Shown here in pieces: positions 29,252 to 42,109 of a stretch of 45,478 bases of DNA. Source of the stretch: Flavobacteriales bacterium (GTDB taxonomy: Bacteria > Bacteroidota > Bacteroidia > NS11-12g > UBA955); NCBI GenBank assembly GCA_002737625.1, contig NSIB01000004.1:1-45478 (forward strand), in the 5' to 3' direction. A program made the position numbers and the translations under genes. Within the stretch, counting starts at the first letter, position 1; each line of letters opens with the position of its first letter. The notes under the pieces were generated by a model. That model saw only the letters and a list, made by a program, of their open reading frames with translations, was not told where the DNA came from and did no database searches.

Positions 29252-31006
29252 ATGCCAATCAAAAAAATCGAGGCCACGGCCTCACAATGGGTACTTTTCA
29301 AAAGAATATTAGCCCTAGCCAAATTTCAACGCCATTGGATGATCATCGCTGTTGTATTAACCATCTTTCAAAGCGTAATTACCGCTTTCCAACCCTACCT
29401 CTACAAAACAGTAATTGACCAAGTCATCATCCCAAAACAGTTCCAATTGTTGGAAAAATGGGCCCTGATTTTACTCGTTTGGCTTATCGTTCAGGCCCTG
29501 CTAGGATTTGCAAATTCTTACCTTTCTGAATCCATCGCCCAATCTGTGATTCTCAAATTGCGCCAGTACATTTACGACCACCTTACGCGGTTAAAACTAT
29601 CTTTTTACGATAAAACCCCAGTGGGAACAGCCGTCACGAGATCCATTAGCGATGTCCAAACAATCACCGATTTGTTCTCCTCTGGTGTAATTACCATTGC
29701 CGGCGATCTCATACAAATCATCGTAATCATGAGTTGTATGTTCTACATGGACGTAAAACTCACACTCATCACCCTTACCGTAGTCCCTGTGCTTCTTTTT
29801 GCAGCAAACCGATTCCGTAAAGGCATCCGCGATACCTTCCAAGATGTGAGAAATCAAGTCGCCAAACTCAATGCCTTCCTTCAAGAACGTATCACAGGGA
29901 TGCAAATCGTGCAGCTATTTAACCGTGAAAAGGAAGAAAAACATCGGTTCGACCAAATCAATCAGGCACACCGCGACGCTAACATTCGCAGTATCTACTA
30001 CTACTCCATATTCTTCCCTATTGTAGAAGTCCTTGTCGCAGTGAGCTTTGCTCTGATAGTTTGGTATGGTAGCGGCTCCCTAGTAAGCGGCAGCATCGAA
30101 TTTGGAGAATTAACGGCCTTCATCATGTTCATCAACTTGTTTTTTAGACCGATACGAGCCATTGCCGACCGATTTAACAACATTCAAATGGGCATTGTTG
30201 CGGCCGACCGTATTTTCAAACTCATCGACGATATAGATAATATCGAACAAACAACGGAAGTGCCAGCGCCAAAATTCAGCGGCGATATAAAATTTAACCA
30301 CGTTTGGTTTGCCTATCAGAATGAGGAATGGGTACTCCGCGATGTGAGTTTTCATCTTCCGCAGGGAAAAACTATGGCCATTGTGGGCGCCACCGGATCA
30401 GGAAAAACCACAATCGCCAGTCTCGTGAACCAATTTTATCAGCAACAAAAGGGTGAAATATTACTAGACGATATCAATATCCAATCATTGAACATCACCT
30501 CGGTCCGCCAGCAAATTGCTTTGGTACTTCAGGATGTATTTCTTTTCAGTGGTAGCGTTAAAGACAACATTCGACTGCACAACGATGAAATAGACATTCA
30601 AAAAATGATTGATGCGGCCCGCTCGATTGGTGCCTACGAATTCATCGAAAAACTTCCAGGAGGATTTGATTACAATGTGATGGAACGCGGAATGACCCTC
30701 TCATTGGGACAACGCCAACTCGTAAGCTTTATCCGCGCTTTAGCCTTTGACCCAAGAATTATCTTATTGGACGAAGCCACCAGTTCCATTGATACGGAAA
30801 CGGAACAATTGATTCAGAAAGCCATCGACCAATTGTTAGAAAATCGCACAGCAATCGTGATCGCGCATCGTTTAAGCACCATTGCCAAAGCCGACGAAAT
30901 CCTAGTCCTCGAAAAAGGCGAAGTCAAAGAGCGAGGCAACCACGCCACTCTGATGGCCGCCGGCGGACATTACGCTCATTTGTATCAAACACAAATTGCC
31001 GAGTAA
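29252..31006 (+). CDS. ABC transporter, fused permease/ATPase (exporter type)
   Basis: VGATGSGKTTIASLV Walker A, LSLGQRQLVSFIRALAFDPRIILLDEATSSID, six-TM N-terminal domain. Confidence 0.96.
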   Translation: MPIKKIEATASQWVLFKRILALAKFQRHWMIIAVVLTIFQSVITAFQPYLYKTVIDQVIIPKQFQLLEKWALILLVWLIVQALLGFANSYLSESIAQSVILKLRQYIYDHLTRLKLSFYDKTPVGTAVTRSISDVQTITDLFSSGVITIAGDLIQIIVIMSCMFYMDVKLTLITLTVVPVLLFAANRFRKGIRDTFQDVRNQVAKLNAFLQERITGMQIVQLFNREKEEKHRFDQINQAHRDANIRSIYYYSIFFPIVEVLVAVSFALIVWYGSGSLVSGSIEFGELTAFIMFINLFFRPIRAIADRFNNIQMGIVAADRIFKLIDDIDNIEQTTEVPAPKFSGDIKFNHVWFAYQNEEWVLRDVSFHLPQGKTMAIVGATGSGKTTIASLVNQFYQQQKGEILLDDINIQSLNITSVRQQIALVLQDVFLFSGSVKDNIRLHNDEIDIQKMIDAARSIGAYEFIEKLPGGFDYNVMERGMTLSLGQRQLVSFIRALAFDPRIILLDEATSSIDTETEQLIQKAIDQLLENRTAIVIAHRLSTIAKADEILVLEKGEVKERGNHATLMAAGGHYAHLYQTQIAE

Positions 31007-31172
31007 TAAGAGCCGAACTCCTGCCACTTGCGGTTAGTCCAGCGCAATGAAATTTCCAACAATCAGCCATAAGGTATCTACGCACATAAAATACTCCCTT
31101 GAATAAGAATTCCTTACATCAAATACTGCTTTTTACATGGATTTCCGCGAAATAAAAATTCAATTTTAGTAT

Positions 31173-31217
31173 GTATTAACAGAGAGGGCGGCCATTGGCC
31201 GCCCTCTCTGTTAATAC
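31173..31217. terminator. Perfect 22-bp-stem palindrome between convergent ABC-exporter and rpoC genes; probable bidirectional terminator
   Basis: GTATTAACAGAGAGGGCGGCCA-T-TGGCCGCCCTCTCTGTTAATAC; followed by TATTTTTTAA on the plus strand. Confidence 0.8.
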
Positions 31218-31237
31218 TATTTTTTAACGATTGAAGA

Positions 31238-34200
31238 TTAAGCCTCTACAACTTCTTCTTCCACTTCATCATATTTAGCAGCCATCATACGCTCGTACTC
31301 TTCCTTAGAACCAGTAATTACTTCCTGGAATCTACGTAAGCCAGTACCCGCGGGAATTAAATGGCCTACAATTACGTTCTCTTTCAAACCTCTCAGTTCG
31401 TCGATCTTACCCGAAATTGCAGCTTCATTCAACACTTTTGTGGTTTCCTGGAACGATGCAGCACTCATGAAACTCTGCGTTCCTAGTGATGCCCTAGTGA
31501 TACCTTGTAACACCGGTGTAGCTGTGGCAGATACCGCATCGCGATATTGAACCAACTTTATATCCTGCCGACGCAATGTGCTGTTTTCCTGACGTAAATC
31601 CTTCAAACTCACAATTTGTCCGGCATGCATAGTTGTACTTTCACCTGGATCTGTTACAAACTTCTTATCCCAAATGTTATCATTTTCTAAACGCAATGTC
31701 CAACGGTCGGCGATTTCACCTTCCAAGAAACGTGTATCACCTGGATCAACGATTTCCATTTTTTGCATCATCTGACGAACAATAACTTCAATGTGCTTGT
31801 CGTTGATAGTTACACCCTGCAAACGATAAACTTCCTGAATCCCATTCAATACATAACGCTGCACTGATGCTGGTCCTTCAATACGAAGAATATCTTGAGG
31901 TGTAATTGCACCGTCACTCAACGGCTGACCTGCTCTCACATAGTCACCATCGTGAACCAAAATGTGCTTAGACAATGGAACTTGGTAATGTTTAACCTCA
32001 TCGTCTTTAGACGTAATGATGATTTCCTGGTTACCACGCTTAGACAAACCGTAAGTTACAACACCATCAATCTCAGCAACAACTGCTGGGTTAGAAGGAT
32101 TACGTGCTTCAAACAATTCTGTCACACGAGGAAGACCACCCGTGATATCACGAGTTCTAGTAGCCGAACGAGGAATTTTCGCCAAAACATCACCACCCTT
32201 AACGGTAGAACCCTTCTTGGCAACCAAGATGGCACCCATAGGCATGTTGAATATTTTGGTTACTTCATCGTCACCTTCTACACGGAACTGAGGCACCTTA
32301 GTCTTATCGCGACTTTCTACAATCACCAATTCAGACAATCCTGTTTGCTCATCACCTTCTTCACGCATGTTCACACCTTCAATGATGTTTTCGTAAGTCA
32401 CCTTACCATCAATGTCAGAAATAATCAACGTATTAAAAGGATCCCATGTGCACATCACATCGCCTTTTTTCGCTTTTTGTCCTTCTTTTACCATCAAAAC
32501 GGCACCATAAGGAATATTGTAAGTTGTGATTACAGTCTTGGTCTTAGGATCCAAAACTCTCACCTCACCAGAACGACCCAATACGATTTCCGAATTCTTG
32601 GCTTCGCCATTTTCATCGGTATCAAATTTGGTAACTGTACGCATTCCGTCGAAGCTAATCACACCTTCGTATTTGGTTGTCAATGTGTTTTCCGCAGCAA
32701 TGTTCAAAGCCGCACCACCCGTGTGGAAAGTACGCAACGTCAACTGAGTTCCTGGTTCACCAATAGACTGTGCAGCAATTACGCCCACTGCCTCACCGGC
32801 TTGTACCATTCTACCCGTAGACAAGTTACGACCATAACAAGCAGCACAAACACCTGTCAAAGTTTCGCAAGTCAATACCGAACGAATTTCCAACTCTTCA
32901 ATTCCAGCATGCTCAATGGCATGAGAAATTTCTTCTGTCAATTCCTGGCCTCCATTAACAATCAACTCACCCGTTTTAGGATGATAAACTCGATCCAAAG
33001 CAGTTCTTCCCAAAATACGTTCGTACAAAGGCTCCGCGATTTCGTCGTTATTCATCAATGCACTCATCGCAATACCTCTTAAAGTACCACAATCAGGCTC
33101 AGTAATTACAACATCCTGCGCAACGTCGTGCAAACGACGAGTCAAGTAACCCGCATCCGCAGTTTTCAACGCTGTATCCGCCAAACCTTTACGAGCACCG
33201 TGTGTAGATACGAAATACTCCAATACGTTCAAACCTTCTTTGAAGTTCGAAATAATGGGGTTTTCAATGGTATCACCACCAGAACCACCTGTGTTCTTTT
33301 GAGGCTTAGCCATCAAACCACGCATACCACCCAACTGACGAATTTGCTCCTTAGAACCACGGGCTCCAGAATCCAACATCATATAAATTGGGTTGAAACC
33401 TTGGTCTTCGTTTTGCAAATCGTTGATCAACACACGCGCCAATTGATTGTTTACACGTGTCCACAAATCAATTACCTGGTTGTAACGCTCATTGTTTGTA
33501 ATGAAACCCATATCGGCATTCGACTGAATTTCTAACACTTCTTCCATCGCCTTACTAACCAACTGTTCTTTCTCAACAGGGATTTTTACATAGCTCAAGT
33601 TAAAGCTCAATCCGCCTTTGAAAGCGTAGTGGAAACCTAAGTTTTTGATATTATCCAAGAAATCTGCAGCCTTAGCAACACCGCTCAAACGAATGATGTT
33701 GGTAATGATATCACGCAAATTCTTCTTCTTCAACAATTCGTTGATGTATCCAACCTCGCTAGGAACCACTTGGTTAAACAGGATACGACCAATGGTTGTG
33801 TCGATGATCTTTTCAACCAATTCACCATTTTCCAATACGGTGACCTTGCATTTCACTTTTGAATGCAATTCGGCACGACCTTCATTGTAAGCGATGATGG
33901 CTTCTTCAGCACCATAGAACGACAAACCTTCACCTTTTACAGGGTGTTCGGCGGTTGCCTTACGCTCTTTGGTGATGTAGTACAATCCCAAGATCATATC
34001 CTGAGAAGGAACGGTAATAGGTGCACCATTTGCAGGGTTCAAAATGTTGTGCGATGCCAACATCAACAACTGAGCTTCCGCTACAGCCGCATTGCCCAAA
34101 GGCACGTGAACCGCCATCTGGTCACCATCAAAATCCGCGTTAAATCCAGCACAAACCAATGGATGTAACTGAATGGCCTTACCTTCAATCAACTTAGGTT

Positions 34201-35551
34201 GGAAAGCTTGAATACCCAATCTGTGAAGCGTAGGAGCACGGTTCAACAACACTGGATGACCTTTTAAAATATTTTCTAAGATATCCCAAATCACCGGATC
34301 TTTTTTCTCTACGATTTTCTTCGCAGTTTTTACGGTTTTTACGATACCCCTTTCAATCAATTTACGAATGATAAACGGCTTGAACAATTCCGCAGCCATA
34401 TTCTTCGGCAATCCACACTCGTTCAATTTGAGTGTTGGACCTACCACGATAACAGAACGACCTGAATAATCAACACGCTTACCCAACAAGTTCTGGCGGA
34501 AACGACCTTGCTTACCTTTAAGCATATCACTCAAAGATTTCAATGGACGATTGCCTTCACTTTTCACAGCGCTTGCACGACGGGTATTATCCAACAATGA
34601 ATCCACCGCTTCCTGCAACATACGCTTTTCGTTACGCAAGATCACCTCAGGGGCTTTGATCTCAACCAAACGCTTCAAACGGTTGTTACGGATAATTACA
34701 CGGCGATACAAATCATTCAAATCTGAAGTCGCAAATCTTCCACCTTCCAAAGGGACCAAAGGACGCAATTCTGGTGGAATCACCGGCAACATCTTCATAA
34801 TCATCCATTCAGGACGATTTTCACCTGTTAACTGAGCACCGCGGAAACTTTCGATTACTTTCAAACGCTTCAACGCTTCTTGCTTACGTTGTTGAGAAGT
34901 CTCCGTTGCGGCTTGGTTACGCAAGTCGTAGCTCAACGTATCCAAGTTTACACGCTTCAACAATTCTTCCAACGCTTCAGCACCCATCATGGCTACAAAT
35001 TTGTTAGGATCGGAATTCTCCAACATCTGATTTTCTTTTGGCAAAGAATCAACGATGTCTAAATATTCTTCCTCCGTTAACAAATCCAAATAATTCACAT
35101 TGCTCGCTGCACCGATTTGAATAACCACGTAGCGCTCATAGTAAATTACCATGTCCAATTTCTTGGTAGGAATACCCAATAAATAACCAATTTTGTTTGG
35201 CAATGAACGGAAGTACCAAATATGCGCAACAGGTACCACCAAATTGATGTGACCCATACGCTCTCTACGTACCTTTTTTTCAGTTACCTCAACACCACAG
35301 CGGTCGCAAACGATACCCTTGTAACGGATACGCTTGTATTTTCCGCAATGGCATTCATAATCCTTGATAGGACCAAATATGCGCTCACAGAACAACCCGC
35401 CCATTTCGGGCTTATAACTGCGATAGTTGATGGTTTCGGGTTTGACCACCTCACCGAAACTGCGACGTAATATGTTTTCAGGAGAAGCAAGCGAGATACG
35501 AATCTTGCTAAAGTTACTCCCTTGTTTTTGTATTTTCTTTTGAAGTTGCAT
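31238..35551 (-). CDS. rpoC: DNA-directed RNA polymerase subunit beta'
   Basis: [46 protein letters not shown]. Confidence 0.99.
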   Translation of the reverse strand: MQLQKKIQKQGSNFSKIRISLASPENILRRSFGEVVKPETINYRSYKPEMGGLFCERIFGPIKDYECHCGKYKRIRYKGIVCDRCGVEVTEKKVRRERMGHINLVVPVAHIWYFRSLPNKIGYLLGIPTKKLDMVIYYERYVVIQIGAASNVNYLDLLTEEEYLDIVDSLPKENQMLENSDPNKFVAMMGAEALEELLKRVNLDTLSYDLRNQAATETSQQRKQEALKRLKVIESFRGAQLTGENRPEWMIMKMLPVIPPELRPLVPLEGGRFATSDLNDLYRRVIIRNNRLKRLVEIKAPEVILRNEKRMLQEAVDSLLDNTRRASAVKSEGNRPLKSLSDMLKGKQGRFRQNLLGKRVDYSGRSVIVVGPTLKLNECGLPKNMAAELFKPFIIRKLIERGIVKTVKTAKKIVEKKDPVIWDILENILKGHPVLLNRAPTLHRLGIQAFQPKLIEGKAIQLHPLVCAGFNADFDGDQMAVHVPLGNAAVAEAQLLMLASHNILNPANGAPITVPSQDMILGLYYITKERKATAEHPVKGEGLSFYGAEEAIIAYNEGRAELHSKVKCKVTVLENGELVEKIIDTTIGRILFNQVVPSEVGYINELLKKKNLRDIITNIIRLSGVAKAADFLDNIKNLGFHYAFKGGLSFNLSYVKIPVEKEQLVSKAMEEVLEIQSNADMGFITNNERYNQVIDLWTRVNNQLARVLINDLQNEDQGFNPIYMMLDSGARGSKEQIRQLGGMRGLMAKPQKNTGGSGGDTIENPIISNFKEGLNVLEYFVSTHGARKGLADTALKTADAGYLTRRLHDVAQDVVITEPDCGTLRGIAMSALMNNDEIAEPLYERILGRTALDRVYHPKTGELIVNGGQELTEEISHAIEHAGIEELEIRSVLTCETLTGVCAACYGRNLSTGRMVQAGEAVGVIAAQSIGEPGTQLTLRTFHTGGAALNIAAENTLTTKYEGVISFDGMRTVTKFDTDENGEAKNSEIVLGRSGEVRVLDPKTKTVITTYNIPYGAVLMVKEGQKAKKGDVMCTWDPFNTLIISDIDGKVTYENIIEGVNMREEGDEQTGLSELVIVESRDKTKVPQFRVEGDDEVTKIFNMPMGAILVAKKGSTVKGGDVLAKIPRSATRTRDITGGLPRVTELFEARNPSNPAVVAEIDGVVTYGLSKRGNQEIIITSKDDEVKHYQVPLSKHILVHDGDYVRAGQPLSDGAITPQDILRIEGPASVQRYVLNGIQEVYRLQGVTINDKHIEVIVRQMMQKMEIVDPGDTRFLEGEIADRWTLRLENDNIWDKKFVTDPGESTTMHAGQIVSLKDLRQENSTLRRQDIKLVQYRDAVSATATPVLQGITRASLGTQSFMSAASFQETTKVLNEAAISGKIDELRGLKENVIVGHLIPAGTGLRRFQEVITGSKEEYERMMAAKYDEVEEEVVEA

Positions 35552-35567
35552 GATTGGTTTCTAGGTA

Positions 35568-38500
35568 TTAATCCATAAATGTTACTTCCAAGCCCAAACC
35601 GCGGAGCTCGTGCAGCAATACGTTAAATGACTCAGGGGTTCCAATGTTAGTAATGTTATCACCTTTTACGATCGCTTCGTACGCTTTTGCCCTACCTGTA
35701 ATGTCATCCGACTTCACAGTTAAGATTTCACGCAAGATATTGGCGGCACCAAATGCTTCCAATGCCCAAACTTCCATCTCACCAAAACGCTGACCACCAA
35801 ACTGCGCTTTACCACCCAATGGCTGTTGCGTAATCAATGAATATGGACCGATTGAACGAGCGTGCATCTTATCATCAACCATGTGACCCAATTTTAGCAT
35901 ATAACTTATGCCTACTGTGGTTGGTTGATCAAATCTATCGCCACTCAAACCATCGTTCAAATACACCAAACCGTTCTTAGGAATACCTGCTTTTTCAGTT
36001 ACCTCATCGATTTCAGCCATGGTAGCACCATCAAAGATCGGCGTTGCGAATCGAACACCCATTTCTTTTCCAGCCCAAGCCAATACCGTTTCGTAAATCT
36101 GACCCAAGTTCATACGTGAGGGTACACCCAATGGATTCAACACGATGTCCATTGGCGTTCCATCATCCAAGAATGGCATATCTTCCTCACGAACAATACG
36201 AGCAACAATGCCCTTATTTCCATGACGACCCGCCATCTTATCTCCCACTTTCAATTTACGTTTATTGGCAACATATACTTTTGCCAATTGAAGGATTCCC
36301 GTTGGCAATTCATCACCCACACTGATTGAATAATGTTCACGCTTATAATTGGTAACCTTTTCGTTATTTACATTGACAAAGTTGGTTAAACAACGAACAA
36401 CAAAATTGTTTTTCCCCGCGTCGCTGGTCCAATTGTGGTAGTTCACATTGCTGTAATCAATGCTCATCAAGTTCTTTTGAGTAAACTTGGTTCCCTTTGG
36501 AATCAACTCTTCGCTGTACATATTGTAAACACCTTGAGAAGTTTTTCCGCCCACCAATTGGAACAATTTCTTCACCAATTCGTCTTTCAACATGCCCAAT
36601 TCCTTGCGATGATCATCATCCATCTTAGACAAGCGAGATTTATCGCCAATACGTGTAGACTTATCCTTCTTACTCTTAGAAAATAATTTCTTATCAATTA
36701 CAACACCTTGAGCACCTGGAGAAGCTTTCAAAGAAGCGTCTTTCACGTCACCAGCTTTGTCACCAAAGATCGCACGCAAAAGTTTTTCTTCTGGAGATGG
36801 CTCAGTCTCACCTTTTGGTGTGATTTTACCAATCAGAATGTCGCCTTCTTTTACCTCAGCTCCTACGCGGATCAAACCGTTTTCATCCAAGTTACGAGTC
36901 ATTTCCTCGCTCACGTTTGGAATGTCATTCGTCAACTCTTCTTCACCACGTTTTGTATCGCGAACTTCTAATTCATATTCAGTAATGTAAACGGTTGTAT
37001 ACCAATCGTCTTTTACTACCTTCTCGGAAATTACGATCGCATCCTCAAAGTTATAACCCTGCCATGGCATGTAAGCCACGCGCAAGTTTCTACCCAATGC
37101 CAATTCACCACCTTGGGTTGCATAACCCTCACAAAGGACTTCACCTTTGCTCACTCTTTCGCCTTTTTTTACGATGGGTCGTAAGTTGATACAAGAATTT
37201 TGGTTGGTTCTGCGGAATTTAATCAAATGATACGTTTTGGTATCTCCAGTGAAGCTCACCAAATCATCAAAATCATTGTGATCGTAGCGAATGCGAATCT
37301 CACGAGAATCAACATACACTACTTCACCATCGCCTTCGGCATTGATTAAGGAACGACTGTCGCGAGCTACTTTCTCTTCCAAACCTGTTCCAACAATCGG
37401 AGCTTCAGGGCGCAACAATGGAACCGCCTGACGTTGCATGTTAGATCCCATCAACGCACGGTTTGCATCATCATGCTCCAAAAAGGGAATCAATGATGCC
37501 GCAATCGATACAATTTGGTTTGGCGCTACGTCCATATATTCTATCTGCGCTGGATTCACCAATGGGAAGTCACCTTCCTTACGGCTCTTCACCAACGTAG
37601 TCATAAAGTTTCCTTTTTCGTCTAACTCAGCATTGGCCTGGGCGATTGTTTTACCATCCTCTTCCTCTGCGGAAAGATAAACGATACCACTTTCCACTTT
37701 CCCGTTAACTACCTTACGATAAGGAGTTTCCAAGAAGCCCATTCCATTAATCTTTGCGTGTACACACAAGGAAGAAATCAAACCAATGTTAGGTCCTTCA
37801 GGCGTTTCAATAGTACACAAACGACCGTAGTGCGTGTAGTGTACGTCACGAACCTCAAAACCGGCACGTTCACGACTCAAACCACCCGGACCAAGTGCGC
37901 TCAAACGACGTTTGTGCGTAATTTCTGCCAAAGGATTGATTTGATCTAAGAACTGACTCAGTTGGTTGGTACCGAAGAATGAGTTAATTACACTCGACAA
38001 TGTACGAGCGTTCACCAAATCCTGAGGTGTGAATACTTCGTTGTCACGAATATTCATTTTCTCACGAATAGTTCTTGCCATACGCGCCAAACCAACACCA
38101 AACTGAGCATACAATTGCTCACCCACGGTGCGGACACGACGGTTGCTTAAGTGGTCAATATCATCCAAGATTTCTGAACCGTTATACAATTCAATCAAAT
38201 ACTTGATGATGCTGATAATATCGTCTTTCGTTAATACGCGTACTTCCATCGGAGTATTAATCTCCAATTTCATATTGATACGGTAACGACCTACTTCACC
38301 CAAGTCATAACGCTTGTCTGAGAAGAACAAACGCTCAATAATTCCACGGGCAGTTTCTTCATCCGGTGGATCTGCATTCCGCAACTGACGGTAGATTACT
38401 TCCAACGCTTCTTTTCCGTTGTTCGAAGTATCTTTTTGCAATGTGTTATAAATCACATCATAACTGATTCCGTTTTCAGTTTCAGCGTTCAAAATGATTG

Positions 38501-39371
38501 ATTTAACACCTGCTTCAACTATCACATCAATATGATCTTCAGCCAATAATGTATCGCGCTCCAAGATTACCTCGTTGCGCTCAATACTCACTACTTCACC
38601 CGTATCTTCATCCACAAAATCCTCAATCCAAGTACGCAAAACCCTTGCTGCCAATTTTCTACCAATCACACGCTTTAGGCCTGCTTTTGATACTTTCACT
38701 TCTTCGCTCAATCCGAAGATGTCAAGAATATCCTTATCACTTTCAAAACCAATAGCGCGCAACAAAGTTGTTACCGGGAATTTCTTCTTCCGGTCAATGT
38801 AAGCATACATTACTGCATTTACATCCGTTGCAAATTCAATCCAAGAACCCTTGAAAGGAATTACACGTGCTGAATACAATTTTGTCCCGTTGCTGTGAAC
38901 ACTTTGGCCAAAGAATACGCCAGGCGAACGGTGCAACTGACTTACGATTACGCGTTCAGCACCATTGATGATAAAAGTTCCATTGGGCGACATATAAGGG
39001 ATTGTTCCCAAATAAACGTCTTGAACAATGGTTTGGAAGTCTTCATGCTCCGGGTCGTTACAACTCAACTTCAACTTGGCCTTCAAAGGCACCGCATAAG
39101 TTAAACCTCGTTCGATACACTCATTGATGACATATCTTGGGGGATCCACGAAATAATCAAGGAATTCCAACACAAAGATGTTGCGGGTATCGGTAATAGG
39201 GAAGTTCTCACGAAAAACTTCAAACAATCCCTCTCCTTCACGCTTGTCAGCGGGTGTGTCTAACTGGAAAAACTCTTGAAAAGATTGGAGTTGTATGTCC
39301 AGAAAATCAGGGTACTCAATTGCATGTTTTACCTTGCCAAATGAGATCCTTTTGTTGTGTGTGGTGCTCAA
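35568..39371 (-). CDS. rpoB: DNA-directed RNA polymerase subunit beta, TTG start
   Basis: [51 protein letters not shown]; starts TTG-AGC-ACC. Confidence 0.99.
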   Translation of the reverse strand: MSTTHNKRISFGKVKHAIEYPDFLDIQLQSFQEFFQLDTPADKREGEGLFEVFRENFPITDTRNIFVLEFLDYFVDPPRYVINECIERGLTYAVPLKAKLKLSCNDPEHEDFQTIVQDVYLGTIPYMSPNGTFIINGAERVIVSQLHRSPGVFFGQSVHSNGTKLYSARVIPFKGSWIEFATDVNAVMYAYIDRKKKFPVTTLLRAIGFESDKDILDIFGLSEEVKVSKAGLKRVIGRKLAARVLRTWIEDFVDEDTGEVVSIERNEVILERDTLLAEDHIDVIVEAGVKSIILNAETENGISYDVIYNTLQKDTSNNGKEALEVIYRQLRNADPPDEETARGIIERLFFSDKRYDLGEVGRYRINMKLEINTPMEVRVLTKDDIISIIKYLIELYNGSEILDDIDHLSNRRVRTVGEQLYAQFGVGLARMARTIREKMNIRDNEVFTPQDLVNARTLSSVINSFFGTNQLSQFLDQINPLAEITHKRRLSALGPGGLSRERAGFEVRDVHYTHYGRLCTIETPEGPNIGLISSLCVHAKINGMGFLETPYRKVVNGKVESGIVYLSAEEEDGKTIAQANAELDEKGNFMTTLVKSRKEGDFPLVNPAQIEYMDVAPNQIVSIAASLIPFLEHDDANRALMGSNMQRQAVPLLRPEAPIVGTGLEEKVARDSRSLINAEGDGEVVYVDSREIRIRYDHNDFDDLVSFTGDTKTYHLIKFRRTNQNSCINLRPIVKKGERVSKGEVLCEGYATQGGELALGRNLRVAYMPWQGYNFEDAIVISEKVVKDDWYTTVYITEYELEVRDTKRGEEELTNDIPNVSEEMTRNLDENGLIRVGAEVKEGDILIGKITPKGETEPSPEEKLLRAIFGDKAGDVKDASLKASPGAQGVVIDKKLFSKSKKDKSTRIGDKSRLSKMDDDHRKELGMLKDELVKKLFQLVGGKTSQGVYNMYSEELIPKGTKFTQKNLMSIDYSNVNYHNWTSDAGKNNFVVRCLTNFVNVNNEKVTNYKREHYSISVGDELPTGILQLAKVYVANKRKLKVGDKMAGRHGNKGIVARIVREEDMPFLDDGTPMDIVLNPLGVPSRMNLGQIYETVLAWAGKEMGVRFATPIFDGATMAEIDEVTEKAGIPKNGLVYLNDGLSGDRFDQPTTVGISYMLKLGHMVDDKMHARSIGPYSLITQQPLGGKAQFGGQRFGEMEVWALEAFGAANILREILTVKSDDITGRAKAYEAIVKGDNITNIGTPESFNVLLHELRGLGLEVTFMD

Positions 39372-39410
39372 TTTTTTTGTTGTTAATGGTTTGACATTAG
39401 TGTTGGTAAT

Positions 39411-39450
39411 AAAAAAACGCCCAAAAGGCCCTCGGAATATCCGGGGCCTT
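39411..39450 (-). terminator. Hairpin plus T-tract between rplL and rpoB (candidate attenuator)
   Basis: Minus strand AAGGCCCCGG-atatt-CCGaGGGCCTT followed by TTGGGCGTTTTTTT. Confidence 0.8.
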
Positions 39451-39470
39451 AGGGTTAAATGTGGGTGTGC

Positions 39471-39848
39471 TTACTTAATTTCAACTGTAGCACCGGCGTC
39501 TTTCAATTTAGCTGCAAAATCTTCGGCTTCTGCTTTAGAAACTTTCTCTTTTACTGCCTTAGGAGCACCGTCTACTAAGTCTTTTGCTTCTTTCAAGCCC
39601 AAGCCTGTCAAATCTTTAACGATCTTTACGATCTGTAATTTGGCAGCACCTGCGCTTACCAAGATTACATCAAATTCTGTTTGCTCAGCAGCAGCGGCTT
39701 CGCCGCCACCTGCTGCAGGCGCAGCCACAGCCACAGCTGCTGCTGCAGGCTCAATACCATGCTCATCTTTCAAAATTTGAGCAAGCTCGTTAACCTCTTT
39801 TACAGTAAGGTTTACCAACTGGTTCGCGAATTCTTTTAAATCTACCAT
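39471..39848 (-). CDS. rplL: 50S ribosomal protein bL12
   Basis: [50 protein letters not shown]. Confidence 0.99.
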   Translation of the reverse strand: MVDLKEFANQLVNLTVKEVNELAQILKDEHGIEPAAAAVAVAAPAAGGGEAAAAEQTEFDVILVSAGAAKLQIVKIVKDLTGLGLKEAKDLVDGAPKAVKEKVSKAEAEDFAAKLKDAGATVEIK

Positions 39849-39876
39849 TGTTATTTAATTTAAGTGTTTTTTTTGT

Positions 39877-40398
39877 TTAATTTCTTTCTTCAAGCGCCTT
39901 TATTAAGCCGCCAATTTTTTGTGGTCCGTTCGCTTGCAATGCACCAATAACATTCTTGATGGGTGATTGCAACAAACCGATGATTTCGCCGATTAATTCT
40001 TCTCTTGATTTCAATTTTATCAAAGCGGCCAATTGGTCGTCCCCAATAAATACTGCACTATCAATCCAAGCACCTTTCAATAAAACATTTGGAGAAGTAG
40101 CGCGGAAATCATTAATCGATTCAGCCGGTACCTTTTGAAACTCCGCTGTCATTACACAAGTAGTTCCTTTCAATATGCCCTTCAAATCACCAAAATCTTT
40201 GCCGCTTTGCTCCATTGCAATGCGCAACAAAGTATTCTTTACCATACGCATTTCTACACCACGTTCAAACAGCATGCGACGCAATTTGTTGGTTTGGTTT
40301 GCAGTGAGTCCGGTAGTATCTGTAAGATAAACAAAACTGTTCGTCTTAAAGGTTTCGGTTAACTCTGCAACCACTGTTGATTTATCTGCCTTATTCAT
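39877..40398 (-). CDS. rplJ: 50S ribosomal protein uL10
   Basis: L10 layout; LTANQTNKLRRMLFERGVEMRMVKNTLLRIA; position between rplA and rplL. Confidence 0.98.
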   Translation of the reverse strand: MNKADKSTVVAELTETFKTNSFVYLTDTTGLTANQTNKLRRMLFERGVEMRMVKNTLLRIAMEQSGKDFGDLKGILKGTTCVMTAEFQKVPAESINDFRATSPNVLLKGAWIDSAVFIGDDQLAALIKLKSREELIGEIIGLLQSPIKNVIGALQANGPQKIGGLIKALEERN

Positions 40399-40401
40399 CG
40401 C

Positions 40402-41097
40402 TTATAATCCTGAGATTGATTTAATGTCTATACTCACACTGGGACTCATAGTACTGCTCATGTAGATACTGCGGAAATATGTTCCTTTTGCAGCACTTGG
40501 CTTCAATCGTTGCAATACTTGTACCAATTCCAATGCATTTTCGCTCAACTTGTCTGATTCGAAAGATACTTTTCCTATCGAAGTATGGATGATTCCAGTT
40601 TTGTCAACCTTGAAGTCGATTTTACCCGCCTTAACCTCCGTAACTGCTTTTCCTACTTCTAAAGTCACTGTTCCGCTCTTAGGATTTGGCATCAAGTTAC
40701 GAGGTCCTAAAATTTTACCCAAACGACCCAACTTTGCCATTACACTAGGTACAGCAATGATAATATCGATGTCGGTCCAACCTCCTGAAATCTTCTCGAT
40801 ATAATCGTCCAATCCCACGTGATCTGCTCCTGCGTCACGCGCTTCTTGTTCTTTATCAGAAGTACAAAGTACCAATGTACGAACCACCTTCCCCAAACCG
40901 TGAGGCAAAGATGCAACGCCACGTACCATTTGATTGGCCTGACGGGGATCTACACCCAAACGAACATCGATATCTACCGATGCATCAAATTTGGTGGATG
41001 AAATTTGCTTGAGGATGTTACTCGCCTCAAGCAAAGTATACGACTTGGTGTTGTCGTATTTAGCTTCTGCTTCTTTTCTTTTTTTACCAACTTTCAT
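40402..41097 (-). CDS. rplA: 50S ribosomal protein uL1
   Basis: [47 protein letters not shown]. Confidence 0.99.
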   Translation of the reverse strand: MKVGKKRKEAEAKYDNTKSYTLLEASNILKQISSTKFDASVDIDVRLGVDPRQANQMVRGVASLPHGLGKVVRTLVLCTSDKEQEARDAGADHVGLDDYIEKISGGWTDIDIIIAVPSVMAKLGRLGKILGPRNLMPNPKSGTVTLEVGKAVTEVKAGKIDFKVDKTGIIHTSIGKVSFESDKLSENALELVQVLQRLKPSAAKGTYFRSIYMSSTMSPSVSIDIKSISGL

Positions 41098-41109
41098 AAT
41101 TCAAATCAA

Positions 41110-41547
41110 TTAAAATGGGGCATCCCCTGTTACCGTGATACCCATACTGCGGGCTGTACCTGCAACCAATTTCATGGCAGACGCTACAGTGAAGCAATTC
41201 AAATCTGGCATTTTATCCTGAGCGATGGTTTTCACCACTTCCCATGAAACTGAACCTACCTTAATACGGTTGGGTTCTGTTGAGCCTTTCTGGAGCTTGG
41301 TAGCTTCCAACAATTGAGTTGCCACTGGGGGCGTTTTGATGATGAAGTCAAATGATTTGTCCGAATATACGGAAATCACGACTGGCAACACTTTCCCCAT
41401 TTTGTCCTGCGTGCGCGCATTGAATTGTTTGCAAAAATCCATAATGTTCAAACCTTTTGAACCCAAAGCTGGACCGATTGGAGGCGCTGGATTTGCTTGA
41501 CCACCTTTTACCTGGAGCTTGACGAAACCTGTTATTTCTTTTGCCAT
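41110..41547 (-). CDS. rplK: 50S ribosomal protein uL11
   Basis: [37 protein letters not shown]. Confidence 0.99.
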   Translation of the reverse strand: MAKEITGFVKLQVKGGQANPAPPIGPALGSKGLNIMDFCKQFNARTQDKMGKVLPVVISVYSDKSFDFIIKTPPVATQLLEATKLQKGSTEPNRIKVGSVSWEVVKTIAQDKMPDLNCFTVASAMKLVAGTARSMGITVTGDAPF

Positions 41548-41555
41548 TGTTACTG

Positions 41556-42107
41556 TTACAATTTTTGTATTTGGTTATAATTTAACTCAAGAGGTGTACG
41601 GCGACCGAAAATCTTCACCATAACCTTGAGCTTGCGCTTTTCTTCGTTTACTTCTTCGATTACACCGTCGAAATCATTGAACGGTCCATCTACCACTTTC
41701 ACCGACTCTCCTACTAAGAAGTGTTCTTCATCCATTGCTTCCGCATCACTCAAACTATCGGCGGTACCCAAAATACGATTTAACTCGTTCGGACGCAGAG
41801 GAACGGGCTGGCCTTTGGATCCCAGGAAGCCAACTACACCCGTAACACTCTTAATCAAAGGCATGATTTCTGGATCTGACAAATCAGCATGAACCAAAAT
41901 GTATCCTGGGAATGCATTTCTCTCCTTGATTGCTTTTTTACCATTCTTAATAACATAAACCTTTTCTGTAGGGATCAGAATTTCAGGCACAAAGTCGCTC
42001 TTACGATCGCGCTCGAGCTCAACCGTAATACTGTGCTTTACCTTCTTTTCCTGTCCGGTAATTGCACGAACCACGTACCACTTGTGTCTGTCTTCTGCCG
42101 TTGTCAT
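41556..42107 (-). CDS. nusG: Transcription termination/antitermination factor NusG
   Basis: [62 protein letters not shown]. Confidence 0.98.
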   Translation of the reverse strand: MTTAEDRHKWYVVRAITGQEKKVKHSITVELERDRKSDFVPEILIPTEKVYVIKNGKKAIKERNAFPGYILVHADLSDPEIMPLIKSVTGVVGFLGSKGQPVPLRPNELNRILGTADSLSDAEAMDEEHFLVGESVKVVDGPFNDFDGVIEEVNEEKRKLKVMVKIFGRRTPLELNYNQIQKL

Positions 42108-42109
42108 GT

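Noticed and set aside
31895-33082. 395-aa plus-strand ORF antisense to rpoC
   Set aside because: Shadow ORF of a highly conserved gene; Thr/Arg/Asn/Cys-rich composition, no recognisable domain.
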